Program-made: the position numbers and the translations under genes
Notes under the pieces: model-generated
What the model was told of the DNA's origin: nothing
What the model saw: the letters and a program-made list of their open reading frames with translations, nothing else
Database searches by the model: none
In this document: piece after piece, positions 58,000 to 64,000 of the stretch
How the letters are laid out: each line of letters opens with the position of its first letter
How positions within the stretch are numbered: position 1 is the first letter of the stretch
From: Termitomyces sp. T153
Lineage: Eukaryota > Basidiomycota > Agaricomycetes > Agaricales > Lyophyllaceae
Direction: 5' to 3'
Length of the DNA: 64,000 nt
Assembly (NCBI GenBank): GCA_018296165.2
Contig: JACKQL020000002.1
Coordinates: 62,001-126,000, forward strand

Positions 58000-60265
58000 C
58001 AGAAGGACGAGGGTAAACGCGCGCTAGTACTATTGAATGTCACCCTGCCACTGCATTTCCACGTTTTATAAGAAACTAAAGAGCCGAATTTGTGTTGTTC
58101 CGGCCTTGAGCGCAGCCATTGGCCTGGAACTGGCACGTTCTTTGTGATGTTGAGTCAGGTGGACTTGACCACAGAGGGAGTTTATGTCAAGGCCAAGAAA
58201 CCAGAGCCAGGTTAACTCTATTGGCACGAAAGTATGATCATTTACGTGATTAGTGGGGATAAAACTCGAATCCAACTTGACAGATTGGCTCCGGCTCCGC
58301 CCGTTCGAAAGTAGGCTTCTGTCCAGCTTGTCTTTGGGCTTGGCCCAGGTTTTCCACGCGTTTCGTGCAAGTATCGTGTGGCGCAATTTGAAGTGCACTT
58401 TTGGTTCCGATGTTCTTCCAAATAACATTCGCCTACTAACAGTAATATTCTCTCTTAAATGGCCAGGGGAATCATATTGAAATCACTTTTCCCTAAGAAA
58501 CGGCATCCTGTGGGGTAGGTGTAACAAAATTCGGCCAATAAGCAAAAGGCTTATCGCACACTTCCTGCGTCTTTAAAATAGGTGGATTGAACCACAAATG
58601 AAGATCGATAGATTACACAAGTTCTGAGACAGGTCAACAATCAATCTTGTGTGGGCGTGTCTGAGTGGGATTTTCAACAATAACCTTCTGTGCGGAAACT
58701 TCGAGTTGTTCAAGCGCAAAATCAACCTATACATACCTGAAATGTTCAAAAGTAGGAATCCTATCACATGTTACCTGGTGTCTTGAGACTGCACAGGAAT
58801 TGTGCTTGAGTTAGTACTAGTGATATACAGGTCCCGCTCAGTCTAGAAGTCGCAATTTGGGCTCGGCAGATATGAACAGCCGGTCCTGATGACGAGGCTC
58901 AGGCTTGGGTGCGGCTTTGGATGAAATTCGAGTTCTATATCCCTCTTTTAGCAACAAAAAGATGGGGATCTAACTACGTAAGAATGTCCCTGATCACACA
59001 GTCTTTGCTTCTGATCAAGGATATCAGCCACCCGACCTATTTTTGCTGATTTTCGACCTTTAATATTCAGGAATCAGAGTAGATCCAGGAATGGAATTGC
59101 ATTTATTCATATTACAGGATGTGTTTATGTGTATAATATTGGCTATGTGGCGCAGTTGGGTGAAGTCAATGACTGTATCGATATCTCTTTAGCGAGCAAC
59201 TCTTAACTTTCGGTAGCTCTCCTTCTCAGAACCTCCATTCAGATCGGCAGAATAACTCAAGCTGATGCTCCATCTCTGTCGGATATGGGTCAATGCCACT
59301 GTTACTTTATTACTTTATTTGATATCTACCTATTGTTTACCTGCACTTCCAAATGATTTGCACTTCCAAATGATTCCAAATGACATCTGGATCCCTTGTA
59401 CTGACTGAACTTGCCCAAATTAGGCAGCTTCGAAGTTCCGCCTGTTTGGCCAGATGCCGGGTTTGCCGAAGGATAGAATGAGTACATCAAACGCATGAGG
59501 ATCTTGTGATGACATTCATCCCTATGAGTTGCACTTATCAAGAAGTATTGATACAAGGCGCTGGTGTACCTCGTGTTTCGGCGAGCCATTCAAGCGTGTC
59601 CGGACTTGTCAGCCGGAATTGGCGGATGTCTGTTAACCAACAAACTCAATGGCATTGAAGTAACCCGTTGTGAGCATCCTGGAAGTCGGCTCTCTGGATA
59701 TGTGACACCTCATATTACATAGAGCAAGAAGGTAAGTGATTATGCTAAGTTTACACGAGCCACTCTTCGACAAGCCCGGCATGAGGCTAAACATGCGGAA
59801 CTTGTGAAAGTCCAGTCAGTACAAGGGATCTGAATACCATTTGGAGGTGCTAAACGGTGGCATTGACCGTATGAGACGGAGATAAAGCGTCAGTTCTGTC
59901 AATCTGAGTGGAGGGAAGGAGCTGCCAAGAGTCAAGAACCGTCACTGACTAAAGAAATATTGATCAGTCAATTGCTTCACCCAACGGCAGCCTGGGCTGC
60001 TTCTTTAATGTGAAAGCAGCGCGAATTATGCATCCAAATGTGTGCGCCGAGGTGCGCCGGGATGTGCCAAGCAGCTCGATATTCCCCATCTCTTCAAAGC
60101 AGTCGAAGTGTGGTTCGATTTTGCTAATAATGGAGATCTCTACCCACCACGTCATGTGGTGTGACATCTTGTGACCCAGGTCAGCTGACTTCCATAAATT
60201 TAATCAATTCCGAGGTCTTGATCCCCCGTCAAATTTTGTCTTCAATTTTGTTTCCATGTGACTTG
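58000..60265. other. Long intergenic stretch, no supported gene
   Basis: Frames at 58,066-58,428 and 59,326-59,589 have no recognisable domains. CpG content is normal. I see no tRNA or repeat family shared with the rest of the window. Confidence 0.45.
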
Positions 60266-60271
60266 ACCCGT

Positions 60272-60490
60272 GATGTATAGCCGACGATATAGCCAGAGGT
60301 TGTCTTCAATTTTCACTCTGTACTGGTTACCTTTTCAATATACACATGATGTATAGCCAACAATATAACTGGAGGCTGTCTTCAAATTTTGCTCTCTTTC
60401 AGTTACCTTCCCGTTATGCATGTGATGTGTATCGAACAATATAGCTGGAGGTTGTCTTCATATTTTGCTCCCTTCCAGTTGCCTCCCCAC
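60272..60490 (+). repeat. Three tandem units of about 75 bp
   Basis: Units start near 60,272, 60,348 and 60,422. Each begins GATGT(A/G)TA and contains a TATA(G/A)C-(A/G)GAGG-TGTCTTCA core and an (A/C)AGTTACCTTCC-like end. They diverge by roughly 15-25%. They lie exactly where the CpG content falls. Confidence 0.75.
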
Positions 60491-60785
60491 CAACTGCCTT
60501 CTATCTTTTTTATATTGTTATTTTTTATATTTTTATTTTTGTTTGTATTATTTTTTGTTATTTTTTATTTTCCATATACTTGACTGTTGCTATTTAGATG
60601 ATGGATACATCCATAACTCACAACTATAAGATAAAAGTGTTACATAAATATTATAGTGATCCCTATCTCACCAGTCAATACATGTCAGCAGATGAGAACA
60701 TGTGGTTCCATGATGGTCCAGTAACAAATTACCAGATGGTCAAAAAAGGAGGTCTTTGAACAGCATAAACAGGTTGGAAAGCAAA

Positions 60786-61362
60786 TTCAAAAGTGTGACA
60801 ATTGCAGTGTATGTGCTTGCAGACCAATTTGTCATCTATATCACATCAAATAACAGCATTGGATTTGAACAAACTAAAGCAGTCCTGAATATGGAATGAT
60901 CAATTTGATATGGCAGTTACATGATTTGTCATGTACTATTGCAGCAATTGGTTTATAATCAGTCACATGATCACCATTACATCAACATTGATGTAACAAT
61001 AAGTGATATTCTACTGATTGATTTGTAATCATTTGCTCTAGCACCTGTTTAGATAATCACAACACACATATTATTGATCTAGGTTTTACTGTCCTACTCC
61101 ATCCAGCTTTTTTGTGTTTTGTATATCCATAGACATGTCACAATGCAGGTCCAAAGGTGTGACAATTGCAGTGTATGTGCCTGCAGACTAACTTGTCATT
61201 TATATCACATGAAATGACAAGCATACAAATGACAGCATTGGATTTTAACAAACTGAAGCAGTCCTGAATATGGGATGATCAGTTTGATATGGCAGTTGTA
61301 TGATTTGTCATGTACCATTGCAGCAATTGGTTTATCACATAATCATCATTACATCTCTATAG
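60786..61362 (+). repeat. Two direct copies of a 200-bp CpG-free sequence
   Basis: About 60,790-60,990 and 61,147-61,362 match over most of their length (shared start GTGTGACAATTGCAGTGTATGTG, broken here only by single changes). A 160-bp spacer separates them. Identity unknown, perhaps a decayed element. Confidence 0.7.
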
Positions 61363-61369
61363 TATGAGC

Positions 61370-61656
61370 TATGGTCTAAGGAGTGTGTTGCCTCTCATGC
61401 TGTCCAATGTCCAATATCACCTCCAGTAATCCAAATAAAAGTATCCCTGTCCACAAACCTAAAATTATATTAGTGAGCAAGAAAGACTGCTGAAGTTACT
61501 GACATCTCAACATAGTACTATTTATAGCCCAAATTTTCCTCATCTACATGGTGAGCTATAAATGGGCCCAGCAGGGTATTTGTATAGGATCCTGCAAATT
61601 ATGGAATCAGATGGACTGCATAAAGAACATCTGCTGGGTTGACAAATCCAAAAGCC
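61370..61656 (-). mobile_element. KDZ ORF fragment cut by a gypsy LTR
   Basis: Minus strand: FGFVNPADVL, ICRILYKYPAGPIYSS, and further on VCGQGY-Y-DYWR, the same part of the KDZ-type protein as at 29.34-29.6 kb. The match stops at about 61,656, where the LTR-like TGTTAGGGAAC begins. The upstream half of the KDZ gene is missing. Confidence 0.55.
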
Positions 61657-61992
61657 TCCTCTGTTAGGGAACTTCCATTTCTGGCCTCTGTGGCTTGCTC
61701 TAGACCTCTGCAGCTTTCTCTAGACCTCTATGGCTTGTTCCTAACCCCTGGAGATCTCCAGAGACCCCCAGAACTTCCTGCATTACCTCATAAATTACTT
61801 CTCTAGGGTTAGGGCTAGCTCCAATCTTCTGTATAGTCATTCCCATGCTTCTGCTACTCCCTGATGCAATGTACTGAGCAGTGGGAATCCTTAGACTTGT
61901 TCCCTTCAGATTCCCCTCTGCTAGGTGATTGGTTACTGTTGTATTGTTGTCTACTACTTGCTAATATACTTCAGATTTCCCTCTGCTAGCTG
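61657..61992 (+). repeat. Candidate 5' LTR of a Ty3/gypsy element
   Basis: Begins TGTTAGGGAACTTCC and could end GCTAGCTGCA, giving TG...CA termini. It is followed by about 140 bp and then the gag frame. The start is supported by the break in the KDZ fragment. The 3' end and primer-binding site are guesses because the second LTR is outside the window. Confidence 0.4.
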
Positions 61993-62136
61993 CATAATTG
62001 AGCCACCACTCCTAGAGGTTGCTCTTATAGCAGAACAAGTCTTTATCTCTAGTCTGGAAGCCCCATGTAGCCTGATAGGAACCTCTAGGCCCCTATCTGT
62101 CACTTCCACACCAGACTTAAGCACCTGCAGAATTCT

Positions 62137-64000
62137 ATGTCTCAGCTTGTTAATCCAGACAATCCCCTGGAGGCTCCAGCCCCTCAGGACAAAGCCAGGA
62201 CTCACTTGCTACACCAAGAGAACCAGGTGCAACTGACTCAATTATTCCTCACTCATCATACAACTGAACTCTCTACTTTCCACCAGACCACTGATCATAT
62301 TTCCCAATCCCTTCAGGCACTGCTAGAATGCCTCCCTCCTATCTCCACACAACTCCTGGTGGTTCTGGTAGTTGCTTCCATAGCTCTGCTGTCCTTCCAA
62401 CTGCAGATCCCATGCTCTGTGCTCCTAGATACATACAACAGTGCTTGCTCTGGTGGGGAGCACTTCCTCCAGTCCTGTCTCACTTACATCCACCTTAGCA
62501 GAGACACCTTTGACTCTGATGCATTGAAGAAAGCTTGGGTGCTGTTGTATATGAAGACTGGATGGGCCTCCACCTACATGTTATAGGTGTTCCACTGCTC
62601 TAGAGGTGTCAGAAGTTTTGCAAATTGAGCTACCTTTAAAAAAGACTTCTGGACAGAGTTTTCCCTATTGACCCTGCCAAAACTGCTGCTTTAGTGCTAT
62701 GTGACAGAGAGCAGTATGAGCAAGGGAAGAGGATGCTAGACAAGTACATTGACTGTTTCTAGGCACTAGTCAAGCAAGCCATCTACTCTGACAGTCTCCA
62801 CCTATGCTTCATGTTCCAGAATAGCTTGCACCCCATGCTGATAGAGTGCATTGATAACTTGGCCAAGGGCTGCCCAGATAATGAAAGGATTGACTCCTGG
62901 TACAAGGTGGCCTGGAATCAGTGGCAGCTCATGGAGATCTAATAAGAGCTCTGCTGGTTGCACCCAATGCAGCACCCTGCTCCAGTTGCTAGTCTCCATT
63001 ACTCCACTCCTGCACTCACAGCATCTGCTCCTGCTCTGGCTGCCCCTGCACCATGCTCCTTGCTGCCAGGCACTCCCATGGACATAGATGCAGCCCAATA
63101 GCACTGCCCTGCACTGCTGCTATGCTAGAGATGCAAAAAACCAAGGAACTTTGCATAATACTGCCTGCTGGGTCTGGAGATACACTACCTCTCTATGGCT
63201 GAGCAGGAGGAGCTCCTCCTGCAGCTATTGGCTACAAAGGATGCTGCTGGAGCTCTGTCACTCAACAAGCTGGCAGCAGAGTTAGCTTTGGAGGAGATCA
63301 GTACTTGTGCACCTACTCCAGGCCTGAAGGAGGATTTTCAATTAAGCAATGGATGAGGTGTATGCCTTCATTGCTGAGTACTAACAGGTTCTCATGTCCA
63401 TCATTTGAAAATGAAATTGCCCTTTTTGATGTCAATCATTTTAAGACAGAAGAACCTCAGTGCCCACCTTCAGACATACAAATGCCAACTAAGGAGTCCA
63501 AGCCAAGCCCCCTGATACCAGCTAGGCTCCACTGGTGCTGCTCTGCCTAGGAGTGTTGACTGCCCCAGAGGTATGTAGTGGCCTCAAGCCCTTCTACCAA
63601 CTCACTGTGGCTTGATGTAGAAATTGAGACCATAGACACCCAACAAACTTGCAGAGTCACTGCTCTCCTAGATAGAGCAATGGAACTGTTCCTGGACTCA
63701 GAGTTTGTGAGGTGCCATGGCCTAACCACACAGCCTCTTCCTCAGCCCATTTTAGTGTTCAACATCAACAGAATGCCAAACAAAGCAGGCACCATAAGCT
63801 CTATGGTAGATCTTGTCCTATGCTATAGGAATCATGCTGAGCATGCAGTCTTTGCTGTTACCAGTTTAGACAAGCAGGACATGATCCTTAGTTTCATATG
63901 GCTCTGGGAGTACAAGTCCAGAGTAGACTGGGCCTAGAGCAAGGTAATAATGAGCTGGTGTCCTCAGAGGTGCTCTGCTTGTGCCTCCAAGGCCAAGGAA
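62137..64000 (+). mobile_element. Ty3/gypsy gag and protease, decayed and cut by window end
   Basis: Gag-like: LEAPAPQDKARTHLLHQ, a helical region, then KTGWASTYML, TFKKDFWTEFFPIDPAKTAA, MLDKYIDCF and DSWYKVAWNQWQLME. A zinc-knuckle region survives only in pieces (CY-RD-KNQG). Protease-like: LWLDVEIETIDTQQTC, and FLDSEFVRCHGLTTQPLPQP with the D(S/T)GA site destroyed (LLDRAMELF). It ends in MILSFIWLWE-K--VDW. Multiple stops separate the frames. CpG loss explains several of the changes. Reverse transcriptase would lie beyond the window. Confidence 0.8.

Overview
The window looks like chromosomal DNA from a filamentous basidiomycete, most likely an Agaricomycete. The evidence is dense short spliceosomal introns (about 45-60 nt), an intron-containing tRNA, recognisable chk1 and GCN2 genes, a multi-exon P450, patatin/NB-ARC/TPR (NLR-like) genes, and remnants of KDZ, Tc1/mariner, Ty3/gypsy and Ty1/copia elements. 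Placement below class level (for example Ceratobasidiaceae) would be a guess.

Layout. 1-8.1 kb, 24.4-38.8 kb and 60.5-64 kb are almost free of CpG and hold mobile-element debris plus the bodies of NLR-like genes. 8.1-24.4 kb and 39-60.4 kb have ordinary CpG content and hold the conventional genes. From 3.6 to 27.2 kb lies a large imperfect inverted duplication. Read inward, each arm carries an NLR-like gene, fragments of two unidentified genes, an orphan promoter, and two genes for secreted Gly/Asn-repeat (GGN) proteins. The left arm is on the minus strand and the right arm on the plus strand. The loop (about 13.1-17.7 kb) carries the checkpoint kinase chk1 and one unrecognised gene. A third, CpG-stripped and broken copy of the right-arm outer segment lies at 30.46-35.5 kb.

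The NLR-like genes encode patatin-like, NB-ARC and kinesin-light-chain-type TPR domains in that order, the architecture of fungal NLRs such as Neurospora PLP-1. The left copy has about 20 TPR units but one stop codon in the NB-ARC. The right copy is open throughout with about 6.5 units. The third copy is a deleted pseudogene. The patatin domain lacks both catalytic residues in the two longer copies. CpG loss begins at the same exon position in the left and right copies, while their 5' ends and upstream regions keep CpG. In the dead third copy the upstream region has lost it too. This is what one would expect if gene bodies are methylated and promoters are protected.

39-58 kb is a conventional gene block: a candidate U3 snoRNP-associated nucleolar protein (minus), a cytochrome P450 (plus), tRNA-Pro(UGG) (minus), GCN2 eIF2alpha kinase (plus), a family-16 methyltransferase (minus) divergent from a small unknown protein (plus), a partial hypothetical gene (minus), and an NADP-dependent extended SDR reductase (minus). 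The right end is KDZ debris cut by the 5' end of a Ty3/gypsy retrotransposon (LTR, gag, protease) that runs off the window.
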